From positions 4,154,001 through 4,218,000 of the forward strand of contig NZ_RAPV01000001.1 in NCBI RefSeq assembly GCF_003610295.1: DNA of 64,000 nucleotides. The letters are read 5' to 3'. This DNA comes from Paraburkholderia sp. BL23I1N1 (lineage in GTDB: Bacteria > Pseudomonadota > Gammaproteobacteria > Burkholderiales > Burkholderiaceae). The notes under the pieces are model-generated. The model was not told the origin of the DNA. It did not search any database and saw only the letters and a list, made by a program, of their open reading frames with translations. Positions 34,894 through 43,979 of this stretch are shown here, piece by piece. Position 1 is the first letter of the stretch; the number at the start of each line of letters is the position of its first letter. A program made the translations under genes and the position numbers.

Positions 34894-36432
34894 CTAGCGG
34901 TTGTTCTCGTCTGAAAATGCATCGGTAATAGCCTGCACGATTTGCGCGCTCAACTCCGGCCGCTCGTCAAACAGCGGATAGCGCTTGCGCAAGTTGTTCG
35001 ACACACTGTTGCCGTTCTGCCGGACGCTGCGAATGATGCCGTCCAGATCGTTGTCCGGCGCTTCGAGAAAATCCTTGATCGCGCATCGTGCTGAGTCGTT
35101 GGCGTGCAGAAAGCGCGCTTCGGTGCGCATTTCATGTGTTAGCGTCATGTCGATCACGTCAGCCAGATAGATGACGTGTGCGGTCAGATCGGGATAGCGC
35201 CAGGCGGGCAGCGCGTCGTCATAGGCGCGAAAATGCAGGTTGTATTCGACACCGTCGTCCGCGATCTCGGTCTTGCCGAACGTGTACTGGTCGGCATAGT
35301 GTTTCATCAACGGACGCGAAAAGCGTTCGAGCACTTTGTCGTAAGCGGCACGATCGCGCGTGCTGTGGGTGATTGTGGCGGATACCGGCAAGATGATTGG
35401 CGCAGGCACCGCGCCGTCGCGACGCAGAATGTCGTTGATCAGGAAGCGCGAAATGCGGCCGTTGCCGTCGGCCATAGGGCGCACGTAGACGAAGCCGAAC
35501 GATGTCGCTGCGGCGCGGATGATCGGGGCTCCACCCTCGGTACGTTCTAGAAAGCGGGCGAGCCCCAACAGCATCGGTTCGATGCTTTCCCAAGGCGGCG
35601 CAATGTAGTCGACCACCGGTTGATAGCGTGCGATATGTCCCACATACACCGGCGAGGGGCGAATGCCGTAACGCAGGGCCGACTGCCCGAGGATGCCGCG
35701 TTGCAAGACGTCGAGCGTTTCAGCGTCGAACGGATTCGCATGCTGTCCGCATTCGCTTTCCATGACCGCGGCAAAGCGGCGGATTCGATCCTCTTTGTCC
35801 TGCTCGTGCTCGATCAGAAAGCTCGCGCGGCTCTCTTTGACCGTCAGCCAGACGGCGCTTCGCAAGATCAGATCGATGCCATAGGCCGCTTCCAGTTCGG
35901 CAAGCGGTGCGGCAAGGTCGTAAGCTTCGGCGCGCTGAACCGCTTCGACACGTCGAATCACCGGGCAAAAATCGCGATTGCCCGGCAGATTGTCGCGCAC
36001 GCGCCAACGCGCGTTGTTGACCGTCGTGCCTACGATGAAGTCATCGGGATTCAATGCATCGACATAGTTTCCCCGGGAGACGCCAGGCGCGTCTAACGGC
36101 TTCGGCATCAGCCACTCGTAAAAGAAGCAGGCACGGCGGGCATACGCGCCTGTGGGTTCGCGGGCGATCCACGCCTCCAGTTCGTGGCGCACCGGTTGCA
36201 GCGCATAGAGTCGCGCGAGGAATTCCAGGTGAATGCCCTCGTGCCGGAAGGCGAAAGTCAGGTTGTCGATCAGGCTGGCGGCCGGACGATAACGTTCGGG
36301 GTAAACCTCGCGGCGGATGTCGCCGTCGGTGGACGTTGAGCGAATCCGGCCGATTTCACTTTGAACGGCGAACGGGTGGACCGGTACGACGCCGTACGTG
36401 TTGGATAGCCATTGATAACCGATCTGCGGCAT
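34894..36432 (-). CDS. Fic-domain protein with an altered catalytic motif
   Basis: From the ATG at 36432 the protein has 512 residues. The Fic core is at about residues 250-360. The motif normally HPFxDGNGR reads RPMADGNGR, so the catalytic His is Arg318 (codon CGC at 35481-35479) while the phosphate-binding DGNGRISR is intact. Fic enzymes transfer AMP or other groups to protein hydroxyls with that His as general base, so transferase activity is doubtful. The C-terminal region (about 420-512) is helical. It is convergent with the large envelope gene and preceded by a duplicated motif array. The HipBA module is close but not linked. Confidence 0.8.
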   Translation of the reverse strand: MPQIGYQWLSNTYGVVPVHPFAVQSEIGRIRSTSTDGDIRREVYPERYRPAASLIDNLTFAFRHEGIHLEFLARLYALQPVRHELEAWIAREPTGAYARRACFFYEWLMPKPLDAPGVSRGNYVDALNPDDFIVGTTVNNARWRVRDNLPGNRDFCPVIRRVEAVQRAEAYDLAAPLAELEAAYGIDLILRSAVWLTVKESRASFLIEHEQDKEDRIRRFAAVMESECGQHANPFDAETLDVLQRGILGQSALRYGIRPSPVYVGHIARYQPVVDYIAPPWESIEPMLLGLARFLERTEGGAPIIRAAATSFGFVYVRPMADGNGRISRFLINDILRRDGAVPAPIILPVSATITHSTRDRAAYDKVLERFSRPLMKHYADQYTFGKTEIADDGVEYNLHFRAYDDALPAWRYPDLTAHVIYLADVIDMTLTHEMRTEARFLHANDSARCAIKDFLEAPDNDLDGIIRSVRQNGNSVSNNLRKRYPLFDERPELSAQIVQAITDAFSDENNR

Positions 36433-36494
36433 GATTTTCGATCCGGGGTGGCGGGACGCGCGCGAGGACACGTTGTTTCGCTCAGTTTTGCGTA

Positions 36495-36633
36495 GTTTCG
36501 ATTACTCGGCTCGCAAAACGATTACAAAACGCATGTTTTCTAGAAAAACGATTATACGGCGTCTTCGCTTCATTTCGATTACTGGGCGCGTAAAACGATT
36601 ACAAAGTGCCAGTTTTCTGGAAAAGCGATTACT
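36495..36633. repeat. Duplicated 77-bp array with six CGATTA motifs upstream of fic
   Basis: Two units of about 62 bp begin 77 bp apart (36495 and 36572) and are roughly 80 percent identical. Each has CGATTA three times: 36499, 36519, 36549 and 36576, 36596, 36626, so the spacings are 20 and 30 bp in both. Spacings near multiples of a helical turn put sites on one DNA face. Near-palindromes around TTTTCTAGAAAA and TTTTCTGGAAAA lie between the second and third motif. The array sits 63-201 bp upstream of the fic start, the right place for an operator. Confidence 0.75.
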
Positions 36634-36655
36634 TTCCCCCTGTTGAGGTAGTCTT

Positions 36656-37567
36656 TCAGGCTCCGCCTGCTGCCGCCATCCACCCAAACCGCCGCGACAA
36701 CCTCAGGGTTGCCGCGCGCAAGGTTTGCGCGGGACCGCCCGCGAGCTCGCTGTCGAAGCTGCCGCCTGGCCCCATCACCGCGAGCACGAGACAGATGCTG
36801 CCGGTATGGTCCAGCACTGGCGCGGCCAAGGTGTCGATGCCTGGCACGGGCCGGCTCAATGCAGTATCGATGCCGTCCGCGCGGATTTGCGTGAGGCGCT
36901 GTGAGTAGGCTTTTGTTAGCTGCGGTAGTGATGGCGCGGCGTCTTTGCGACCTGAGGCCGTTGCTGGACCTTCAGCCGCTGTCGCCGCCCCCACAAAAAT
37001 CTCCCTCGCCTCCGCCCCCGCCAGTCGCAAATGATCCTGCGCCAGCAGTCCAATCCGCACATCGTCCGCGACAAAAGCAGCAAACACCCGCCCGATCGCC
37101 GTATTCACCAGCGACATCACCGTGCCGACCCGCAAGCTCACATGCAGCGGCCGCGCCGATTCCTCCAGGCGCACGACGGTCGGCCCGAGCGGCCCGAGCA
37201 CCGCCATCGCGACGCTCATTCCCGTCGACGCCGCCAGTTCGACCACTTCCGGCTCGGCTTCCCGGGTCGGCGATAAACGCTGCAAGCCGATCAATCCCAA
37301 CTCAAGGGCTAACGGCCCGGCTTCGAAACAACCAGAAGCGTCCCGATTGAGCAAACCGATCTTGAGCAGACTCACCAGATGCGGAAACGCTTTGGCCGGC
37401 GGCATGCCCGCAGCCGCCGCAAGGTCACGCAAGCTCAATGGCCGTGCGGCCGCAACCAATGCGCCAAGCAACTCGCCGGTGCTATCGAGCGACTGGATGC
37501 CGCGCTGCGGTTTTGCATCGGCGGAAGCGGCAGAAGATGCGAAAGAAGTGTCGAGAGAATCAGTCAC
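36656..37567 (-). CDS. IclR-family regulator, second of a tandem pair
   Basis: The 303-residue protein has an N-terminal winged helix (residues 22-85, RGIQSLDSTGELLGALVAAARPLSLRDLAAAAGMPPAKAFPHL) and an IclR effector domain. An Ala/Gly-rich insertion of about 25 residues (VGAATAAEGPATASGRKDAAPS) interrupts the effector domain, unlike its neighbour. The GTG start overlaps the upstream IclR stop (GTGA). Two IclR genes in one transcript suggest hetero-oligomers or a recent duplication followed by divergence. Confidence 0.9.
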   Translation of the reverse strand: MTDSLDTSFASSAASADAKPQRGIQSLDSTGELLGALVAAARPLSLRDLAAAAGMPPAKAFPHLVSLLKIGLLNRDASGCFEAGPLALELGLIGLQRLSPTREAEPEVVELAASTGMSVAMAVLGPLGPTVVRLEESARPLHVSLRVGTVMSLVNTAIGRVFAAFVADDVRIGLLAQDHLRLAGAEAREIFVGAATAAEGPATASGRKDAAPSLPQLTKAYSQRLTQIRADGIDTALSRPVPGIDTLAAPVLDHTGSICLVLAVMGPGGSFDSELAGGPAQTLRAATLRLSRRFGWMAAAGGA

Positions 37568-38421
37568 GATGCGGAAGAAGCTAACAAGGAGGGCGTTGCC
37601 GCAAGTTCAGCGCTGATTTCACGAGCGGCCGCAACCAGAGCGCGAGCCGTCGGGCCATTGGCGGCGACGTCGATCGCACCGGTCGACCCGATCACCGTCA
37701 GCGCGAGACACAAGTGGCCGTTCGCATCGAGTACCGGCGCGCTCAAACTGCTGATGCCCGGACTCGGCGCATCGACGCTGCATTCCAACCCGCGCGCGCG
37801 GATTGCATCCAAAGTGGTCTCGAACGCGGCGCTCTCATCAGGCGGCGTCATTGCACCATCCCCCGAGCCCGATTGATTCGCCCACATGCCCGCCAGCGTC
37901 TCACGCGGCAGATAAGCGCAAAATACGCGTCCCGTCGACGTGGCTGGCAGCGACATCACCGTGCCCACATGCAGATTCACATGCAACGGAAACCCCGCAT
38001 GTTCATAGCGGACGATGGTCGGCCCTTGCGGCCCGGCAATACAGATCGCGACGCTGAAGCCGATCGCCTCGGCCAACGCCGTCACGCGCGGCACGGCGGC
38101 GCGAAACGCCGGTTGGTTCTCGAGATGCATCAATCCCAGCCGCAACGACAGCGGACCGGGTTCATAGCGGCCCGACAGCTCATCACGTTTGATCAGACCT
38201 AAGCGGCTCAAGCTCACCAGATAAGCATGCGCCTGCCCTGGCGCGATCTGCGCAGCGGTGGCGAGATCGGACAAAGCGAGCGGGCTGCGCGCCTGGGCAA
38301 GCGCAAGCAACACGCGGCCGCCGACCTCAACGCTCTGAATCCCGCGCTGCGTCTTGCCGCCGTCTGCCGTCTCGCTGCCGCCCGCGCCTTTGCCGGTGGC
38401 CGATTTCGCTGCTTTGCTCAC
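37564..38421 (-). CDS. IclR-family regulator, first of a tandem pair
   Basis: The 285-residue protein starts at a GTG and has an IclR winged helix at about residues 24-88 (RGIQSVEVGGRVLLALAQARSPLALSDLATAAQIAPGQAHAYLVSL) and an effector-binding domain. It is divergent from the MBL-fold/FAD monooxygenase/MFS operon, with an inverted repeat at 38518-38537. IclR regulators commonly control aromatic catabolism, so it likely regulates that operon together with its overlapping partner. The inducer is unknown. Confidence 0.92.
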   Translation of the reverse strand: MSKAAKSATGKGAGGSETADGGKTQRGIQSVEVGGRVLLALAQARSPLALSDLATAAQIAPGQAHAYLVSLSRLGLIKRDELSGRYEPGPLSLRLGLMHLENQPAFRAAVPRVTALAEAIGFSVAICIAGPQGPTIVRYEHAGFPLHVNLHVGTVMSLPATSTGRVFCAYLPRETLAGMWANQSGSGDGAMTPPDESAAFETTLDAIRARGLECSVDAPSPGISSLSAPVLDANGHLCLALTVIGSTGAIDVAANGPTARALVAAAREISAELAATPSLLASSAS

Positions 38422-38517
38422 ACCCGCGCTCGTCCGTAAAAAGGGTCCATGTTAGCCGAAGGCCAGCGCGAAAACCGCACCTTCCTGCCCTCATCTTAGG
38501 CGCTCTTGAATTTGTGT

Positions 38518-38537
38518 ATAGCGATACATTTCGCTAT
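38518..38537. promoter_or_regulatory. IclR-type operator candidate
   Basis: ATAGCGATACATTTCGCTAT has perfect 7-bp arms (ATAGCGA/TCGCTAT) with a 6-bp spacer in the divergent region between the IclR pair and the catabolic operon. Its right end touches the TTGACA of the promoter below, so bound protein could repress or recruit polymerase. Confidence 0.65.
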
Positions 38538-38565
38538 TGACAAATAATCTGAGACGGCCATAAGA
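38537..38565 (+). promoter_or_regulatory. Sigma-70-type promoter of the catabolic operon
   Basis: TTGACA at 38537-38542 is a perfect -35 box. ATAAGA lies 17 bp further on as a weak -10 box, giving a leader of about 135 nt before the ATG at 38706. Confidence 0.45.
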
Positions 38566-38705
38566 TGCATTCACCCCGACATACCGGTGCAGTCACAGAG
38601 TCAAAACGGGGCGAGACAACCCCCAATACCGTCGGCCCGCGCATCCGAAATCCGGGCGCGCAGCCGGCCGTCTCGCCTCACGTCCAACTTTTGAGGGAGA
38701 CAAGC

Positions 38706-39665
38706 ATGGCAAAGGCATTCGCATCCCAGGCCGACCTGGAAGTCAAGAAAGTCACGTGGACCAAGCTGTCCGAGAACGCCTACGCGTACACCGCTGAGGG
38801 CGATCCGAACTCGGGCGTGATCGTCGGCGACGACGGCGTGCTGATCGTCGACACCACCGCCACGCCGGCCATGGCGCAAGACCTCATCGCGAAGATTCGC
38901 AGCGTCACCGACAAACCGATCAAATACGTCGTGCTGTCGCACTACCACGCCGTGCGCGTGCTGGGCGCGTCGGCGTATTTCGAAGAAGGCGCGCAGCAGG
39001 TGATCGCGAGCCGCGGCACGTACGAGATGATCGTCGAGCGCGGCGAAGCAGACATGAAGTCGGAAATCGAACGCTTCCCGCGCTTGTTCGCCGGTGTCGA
39101 AACGGTGCCGGGCCTGACGTGGCCGACGCTCGTGTTCGAAAAAGAAATGACGCTGTTCCTCGGCAAGCTCGAAGTGCGTATCGCGCATCTGGGCGCGGGT
39201 CATACGAAGGGCGATACGGTGGTGTGGTTGCCGTCGCAGAAGGTGCTGTTTTCCGGCGACCTGGTCGAATACGACGCAGCCTGCTATTGCGGCGACGCTC
39301 AACTCGAACAATGGCCGGCCACGCTCGAAGCATTGCGTGCGCTGAAGGCCGAGAAGCTCGTGCCGGGCCGCGGGCCTGCATTGACCACGCCGGAAGACGT
39401 CAACAAAGGCCTCGATTACACGAAAGACTTTGTGACCACGTTGCTGCAGCAAGGCCGCGAAGCCGTCGAACAGAAGCTCGATCTGAAAGCCGCGATGGCG
39501 CACACGCGCAAGGCGATGGACCCGAAATTCGGCCACGTGTTCATCTATGAGCACTGCCTGCCGTTCGACGTCTCGCGCGCCTTCGACGAAGCGAGCGGTA
39601 TCACGCATCCGCGCATCTGGACCGCGCAGCGCGACAAGGAAATGTGGGACGCGCTGCAAGCCTGA
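38706..39665 (+). CDS. MBL-fold hydrolase-like protein with an incomplete HxHxDH motif
   Basis: The 319-residue protein has the metallo-beta-lactamase fold: GDDGVLIVDTTATP, a metal segment reading SHYHAVRVLG, AGHTKGDTVVWLP and LFSGDLVEY. The usual HxHxDH is HYHAVR, so the first two His remain and the Asp-His pair is missing. From memory this variant is shared by proteins encoded beside FAD monooxygenases, which suggests conserved altered metal binding rather than decay. GAGGGAGA precedes the ATG. It is first in an operon with an FAD monooxygenase, a DUF2783 protein and an MFS transporter. It probably hydrolyses an intermediate of aromatic breakdown. Confidence 0.85.
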   Translation: MAKAFASQADLEVKKVTWTKLSENAYAYTAEGDPNSGVIVGDDGVLIVDTTATPAMAQDLIAKIRSVTDKPIKYVVLSHYHAVRVLGASAYFEEGAQQVIASRGTYEMIVERGEADMKSEIERFPRLFAGVETVPGLTWPTLVFEKEMTLFLGKLEVRIAHLGAGHTKGDTVVWLPSQKVLFSGDLVEYDAACYCGDAQLEQWPATLEALRALKAEKLVPGRGPALTTPEDVNKGLDYTKDFVTTLLQQGREAVEQKLDLKAAMAHTRKAMDPKFGHVFIYEHCLPFDVSRAFDEASGITHPRIWTAQRDKEMWDALQA

Positions 39666-39735
39666 TTGAACGCCCGATAACCGCATAGAAACGCCGGAAA
39701 GCGTCAAGCAGAGCAGAGAAGGACGGAGACACAAG

Positions 39736-41475
39736 ATGAGCATCAACTACCAGACGCTATCGTTCGACTATCAGCCGTGCCGCGAACAAAGCGGGCAAAG
39801 CGCTGCGAATCAGGCGCCTTATCCCGTGATCGTGGTGGGCGCGGGGCCGGTGGGCCTCGCTACCGCGATCGATGTCGCGCAGCAGGGCGTGCCGGTTGTC
39901 CTGGTCGACGACGATTGTTCGTTGTCCACAGGTTCGCGGGCGATCTGCTTTTCGAAGCGCTCGCTCGATATTTTCGATCGGCTGGGTTGCGGACAGCGCA
40001 TGGTGGACAAGGGCATCAGCTGGAATGTCGGCAAGGTGTTCCTGAAAGATGAACTGGTATACACGTTCAATCTGCAGCCGGAAGCGGGCCATCACCGTCC
40101 CGCCTTCATCAACCTGCAGCAGTACTACGTCGAAGGCTTTCTGCTCGAACGCGCGCAGGAACTGCCGAATCTCGAGATCCGCTGGAAGAGCAAGGTGGTC
40201 GGCGTGCAGCAGAACAGCACGCCGGGTACCCCTCAAGCGAGTGTGACGCTCACCGTCGATACACCCAACGGTCAGTACCCGTTATGCGGCCGCTATGTGG
40301 TGGCCGCCGACGGCTCGCGCAGTCCGTTGCGCAATCTGATGGGAATCGACAGCAAGGGCGTCACGTTCAAAGACCGCTTCCTGATCGCCGACGTGAAGAT
40401 GGAAGCGGAGTTTCCGACCGAGCGGTGGTTCTGGTTCGATCCGCCGTTCCATCCGAATCAATCGGTGCTGTTGCATCGTCAGCCGGATAACGTCTGGCGG
40501 ATCGATTTCCAGTTGGGCTGGGACGCCGATCCGGTGCTGGAAAAAACGCCGGAACGGGTGATTCCGCGTGTGCGTGCGTTGCTCGGACCCGATGCGAAGT
40601 TTGAGCTGGAATGGGTCAGCGTCTATACGTTTTCGTGTTTGCGCATGGAACGTTTCCGCCACGGCAACGTGTTGTTCTCGGGCGATTCCGCGCATGGCGT
40701 GTCGCCGTTCGGCGCGCGCGGTGCGAATAGCGGCGTGCAGGATGCGGAAAACCTCGCATGGAAACTGACGATGGTGCTCGAAGGCAAAGCCGCCGACGCC
40801 TTGCTCGATACGTATTCGAACGAGCGCGAATTCGCCGCCGACGAAAACATTCGCAACTCCACCCGCTCGACCGATTTCATCACGCCGAAAAGCCCCGTTA
40901 GCCGCGTGTTTCGCGATGCCGTACTGAAGCTCGCGCGGCATCACCCGTTCGCGCGACAGTTGGCGAATAGCGGCCGCCTCTCGGTGCCGGCGGTGTTGCG
41001 TGATTCCCCGCTAAATACACCGGACAGCGACAGATTCGAAGGTCCGATGGTGCCGGGGGCATCGTGCGTCGATGCGCCGGTTCAGGCCGACGGGCAAGCG
41101 GCATGGCTGTTGCGGCAACTCGGCCAGCAATTCACGGGCGTGTTGTTCTGCGGCTCGCAAGGCATCGATCCGGCAACGCAGGCTGCGCTGGATGCCTTGC
41201 GACGCGGACGGGTTCCGCTGAAGCTCGTCGTGGTGACGAGTGGCGATGCGCAGGCCGCTGCGGCTTCAGGAGCAAAGGTGGTGCACGACGTCGACCGTCT
41301 TGCGGCCGCTCGTTACGACGGCAAACCCGGCACGTTCTATCTGATCCGCCCGGACCAGCATGTCTGCGCGCGCTGGCGGCAACTCGACGTGAGCGTGGTG
41401 GACGCTGCATTGAAGCGGGCGTTGTGCGTGGAAGGCACGGCCTTAGGCTCAGCGCATACGGCACACGCAGCCTGA
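39736..41475 (+). CDS. FAD-dependent aromatic hydroxylase-type monooxygenase
   Basis: The 579-residue protein has the Rossmann FAD motif VVGAGPVGLATAIDVAQQG (about residues 33-51), the DG motif (VVAADGSRSPLRNLMG) and the second FAD motif VLFSGDSAHGVSPFGARGANSGVQDAENLAWKL, the signature of MhpA/PheA/TfdB-type class A flavoprotein monooxygenases. The C-terminal 170 residues are a thioredoxin-like region, as in phenol hydroxylases. It should hydroxylate an aromatic acid or phenol with NAD(P)H. The substrate is unknown. It is transcribed with the MBL-fold and MFS genes. Confidence 0.9.
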   Translation: MSINYQTLSFDYQPCREQSGQSAANQAPYPVIVVGAGPVGLATAIDVAQQGVPVVLVDDDCSLSTGSRAICFSKRSLDIFDRLGCGQRMVDKGISWNVGKVFLKDELVYTFNLQPEAGHHRPAFINLQQYYVEGFLLERAQELPNLEIRWKSKVVGVQQNSTPGTPQASVTLTVDTPNGQYPLCGRYVVAADGSRSPLRNLMGIDSKGVTFKDRFLIADVKMEAEFPTERWFWFDPPFHPNQSVLLHRQPDNVWRIDFQLGWDADPVLEKTPERVIPRVRALLGPDAKFELEWVSVYTFSCLRMERFRHGNVLFSGDSAHGVSPFGARGANSGVQDAENLAWKLTMVLEGKAADALLDTYSNEREFAADENIRNSTRSTDFITPKSPVSRVFRDAVLKLARHHPFARQLANSGRLSVPAVLRDSPLNTPDSDRFEGPMVPGASCVDAPVQADGQAAWLLRQLGQQFTGVLFCGSQGIDPATQAALDALRRGRVPLKLVVVTSGDAQAAAASGAKVVHDVDRLAAARYDGKPGTFYLIRPDQHVCARWRQLDVSVVDAALKRALCVEGTALGSAHTAHAA

Positions 41476-41521
41476 CAGCAAAACGCAGCACATCGGCGAA
41501 AGAAAATAGCAGGAGACAGTC

Positions 41522-41743
41522 ATGGCATTGAACACGCAACCCAACCTCGCCCGCCCCGACGATTTCTACGAGGCGCTGATCGACATGCATCGCGATCTGG
41601 ACGATGCGCAGAGTCAGTCAGCCAACGCGCAACTGATCCTGTTGCTCGCCAATCATATCGGCGATCACGCGACGCTTCTCGAAGCGATACGGCACGCACG
41701 TGAAGGCGTGAGCGACATTGCGATGTGTGGAGATAACCGATGA
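41522..41743 (+). CDS. DUF2783 small protein
   Basis: The 73-residue protein (MALNTQPNLARPDDFYEALI...) is helical and belongs to DUF2783, whose members are encoded next to FAD monooxygenases. GCAGGAGAC precedes the ATG, and its stop overlaps the MFS start by 4 bp. It may be an accessory subunit of the monooxygenase; this rests on gene association only. Confidence 0.8.
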   Translation: MALNTQPNLARPDDFYEALIDMHRDLDDAQSQSANAQLILLLANHIGDHATLLEAIRHAREGVSDIAMCGDNR

Positions 41744-43068
41744 GCCAATCTTTCGCCCCCACGCTCGAACCGGGCGCATCCGCTGCGGGACACGACGACC
41801 TGTTGTATCGCAAGGTCTCGATGCGGATCATTCCGTTTCTATTCCTGTGTTACGTGGTGTCGTTTCTCGACCGCATCAATATCGGCTTCGCACAGTTGCA
41901 GATGAAGCACGACCTGGGTTTCAGCGACGCCATGTACGGGTTGGGCGCAGCGGTCTTTTATATCGGCTACGTGCTGTGTGAAGTGCCGAGCAATATGCTG
42001 CTGGCGCGCTTCGGCGCGCGCCGCACCTTCACGCGGATCATGCTGCTGTGGGGCATCGCATCGGTTGGCATGATGCTGGTGTCCAAGCCCACGCACTTCT
42101 ACCTGCTGCGTTTCATGCTCGGCGTGTTCGAAGCGGGTTTCTTCCCCGGCATCGTGCTGTATCTGACCTACTGGTATCCGGCGCGGCGGCGCGCAGCCGT
42201 GCTGTCGATCTTCTTCGCGGGCGTCGCGGTGGCGGGTGTGCTCGGCGGCCTGGTGTCCGGCTGGATCATGCGCGATATGGGCGGCGTGATGGGCCTGTTC
42301 GGATGGCAATGGATGTTCGTTATCGAAGGCGCACCGGCCATCGTACTCGGCTTGCTTGCCGCGTTCTATCTGGTTGACGGTCCGCAACACGCAACGTGGC
42401 TCAACGCCGAGGAGAAGGCGCAACTGATTGCACAGCGTGATGAAGACCGCCGTGCTTCATCGGACGCGCATTCGTCGCGTTCCGTCATGCAAGCGCTGCG
42501 CAATCCGCGGGTCTATCTGTTCGCGTTCATCTATTTCTCACTCACCTGCGCTTCGTTGACGCTGAACTTCTGGATGCCGCTGATGATTCGCGACTTCGGT
42601 GTGCACGATGTGCTGGCGATCAGCCTGTACACCGTGATTCCGAATGCGGTCGGCGCGGTGGGCCTGATTCTGATTGCGCGCAACTCGGATCGCCGTGGCG
42701 AACGACGCCGGCACTTTGCGGTTTGCACGATCGGCGGCGGCATCGCGCTCTCGTTGCTGACACTGCATCTGAGCAGTTTCCCGGCAATGCTCGCGATTCT
42801 CTCGCTGGCGGCCGTGCTGATCTTCGCCGCGTTGCCGATTTTCTGGACCGTGCCGTCGGGCTATTTGTCCGGCACCGCGGCGGCCGCCGGGATTGCGCTG
42901 ATCAGCAGCATCGGCATTACGAGCGGGATTGTCAGCCCGTGGGTGATCGGGCTGATCAAGACGCACACCGGCAGCATGGACAATGCGTTGTATCTACTGA
43001 CCGCGCTGCTGTTCGTCAGCGGTGTCGCATTGCTGCTTGGTGTGCCGAAAGAAGCGAAACGTCTCTAA
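41740..43068 (+). CDS. MFS transporter, anion:cation symporter family
   Basis: The 442-residue protein has 12 predicted helices. RIIPFLFLCYVVSFLDRINIGFA at the first helix and GARRTFTRIMLLWGIAS in loop 2-3 are typical of the ACS family (phthalate, tartrate and related organic-anion carriers). The start overlaps the DUF2783 stop (ATGA). As the last gene of the operon it probably imports the aromatic acid oxidised by the upstream monooxygenase. Confidence 0.92.
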   Translation: MSQSFAPTLEPGASAAGHDDLLYRKVSMRIIPFLFLCYVVSFLDRINIGFAQLQMKHDLGFSDAMYGLGAAVFYIGYVLCEVPSNMLLARFGARRTFTRIMLLWGIASVGMMLVSKPTHFYLLRFMLGVFEAGFFPGIVLYLTYWYPARRRAAVLSIFFAGVAVAGVLGGLVSGWIMRDMGGVMGLFGWQWMFVIEGAPAIVLGLLAAFYLVDGPQHATWLNAEEKAQLIAQRDEDRRASSDAHSSRSVMQALRNPRVYLFAFIYFSLTCASLTLNFWMPLMIRDFGVHDVLAISLYTVIPNAVGAVGLILIARNSDRRGERRRHFAVCTIGGGIALSLLTLHLSSFPAMLAILSLAAVLIFAALPIFWTVPSGYLSGTAAAAGIALISSIGITSGIVSPWVIGLIKTHTGSMDNALYLLTALLFVSGVALLLGVPKEAKRL

Positions 43069-43172
43069 AGATCGAATGGGTTCGGACGTCATGTTGGGTA
43101 GCGTCGCGCATATTCCAGGCGACCGCCGCGTGTGAGGCCCGAACCTGCGATGCATTTCCCACAGGCGCATGA

Positions 43173-43967
43173 CTAGGCGTTCGATTCGCCAAACACCAAC
43201 GCCTTCGGCCATCCAAACGCATGTACTAACGTGACCGGCTGCGCGAGCGCAGCCGCCGCGCAAATTTTGCCCGACATCGGCAAATCGAGCACATGCCAGC
43301 GGCCATGCTCCGCGAGATCGAACGCGCCGACTGCCGCATCGCTCGACAGCAGATCCAGATCGATATCGAGCGGCGCAAAGCGCAACGCATTGCGCAAGCT
43401 GCCATAACGCGCGCTTCGGCGTGAGTCGTCCGGCGTGTCGTCGATCGCGGCGCCCGGCGAGGGTACGACGATGCTCAGACCGAGCGCCGCCGACGCAATA
43501 CCGATCACGATCCAGATGCCGCCGTACGCAATATCGATCGTGATGCCGCGACCGTCATGCGGATGACGCGCACGCAGTTTTTCGTTGCCGTCGTCCTGCA
43601 AATCGACGGCACGCGGCTCGCAGTCGAACAGATTCGCGACGATCCAGCGCGTCACCACGTGTGCGGTGACAAAGCGTTTGCGCAACGCCGAGTTCGGGTG
43701 AAGCCGTGCGCGTTCGCGCTCTACCTTCGAGAGCCACGCCTCGCCTTCCTGAACCGGTACCGGCAGCCATTCGCAACGAAATCGCCACAGATGCAATTCA
43801 CCCGCGCATGGCGCGACGACGCTGCGCGGATGGTGACGGGTCAGCGAATGCGAGACGAATTCCGGCGCGACGGCACCCACGTTAGCGTGATTCGTCGCCT
43901 GCGAGCCGGCGCTGTCGTGCACACGCGAGGGCGCGGGAGAAGTGACATAAGCGAGTTCCAACGGCAT
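43173..43967 (-). CDS. Degenerate 4'-phosphopantetheinyl-transferase-like protein
   Basis: The 264-residue protein resembles PPTases in layout: GELHLWRFRCEWLPVPVQEGEAWLSKVERERARL, then LRKRFVTAHVVTRWIVANLF, and a C-terminal PVTLVHAFGWP. The catalytic parts are missing. The NLSHSG-like block reads TIDIAYGGIWIV, the metal-binding GVDxE reads GLSIVVP, and no WxxKEA is present. It should not transfer phosphopantetheine; it may be a regulator, a binding protein or a relic. TGAGGA precedes the ATG. It is second in an operon with an unknown gene 12 nt upstream, behind a Fur-box-like sequence. Confidence 0.55.
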   Translation of the reverse strand: MPLELAYVTSPAPSRVHDSAGSQATNHANVGAVAPEFVSHSLTRHHPRSVVAPCAGELHLWRFRCEWLPVPVQEGEAWLSKVERERARLHPNSALRKRFVTAHVVTRWIVANLFDCEPRAVDLQDDGNEKLRARHPHDGRGITIDIAYGGIWIVIGIASAALGLSIVVPSPGAAIDDTPDDSRRSARYGSLRNALRFAPLDIDLDLLSSDAAVGAFDLAEHGRWHVLDLPMSGKICAAAALAQPVTLVHAFGWPKALVFGESNA

Positions 43968-43979
43968 ACGCTCGGGTCC

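Noticed and set aside
28709..36432. HipBA and Fic genes as one combined defence island
   Set aside because: They are 4.9 kb apart, separated by an envelope operon, and no nuclease, restriction or phage gene is present.
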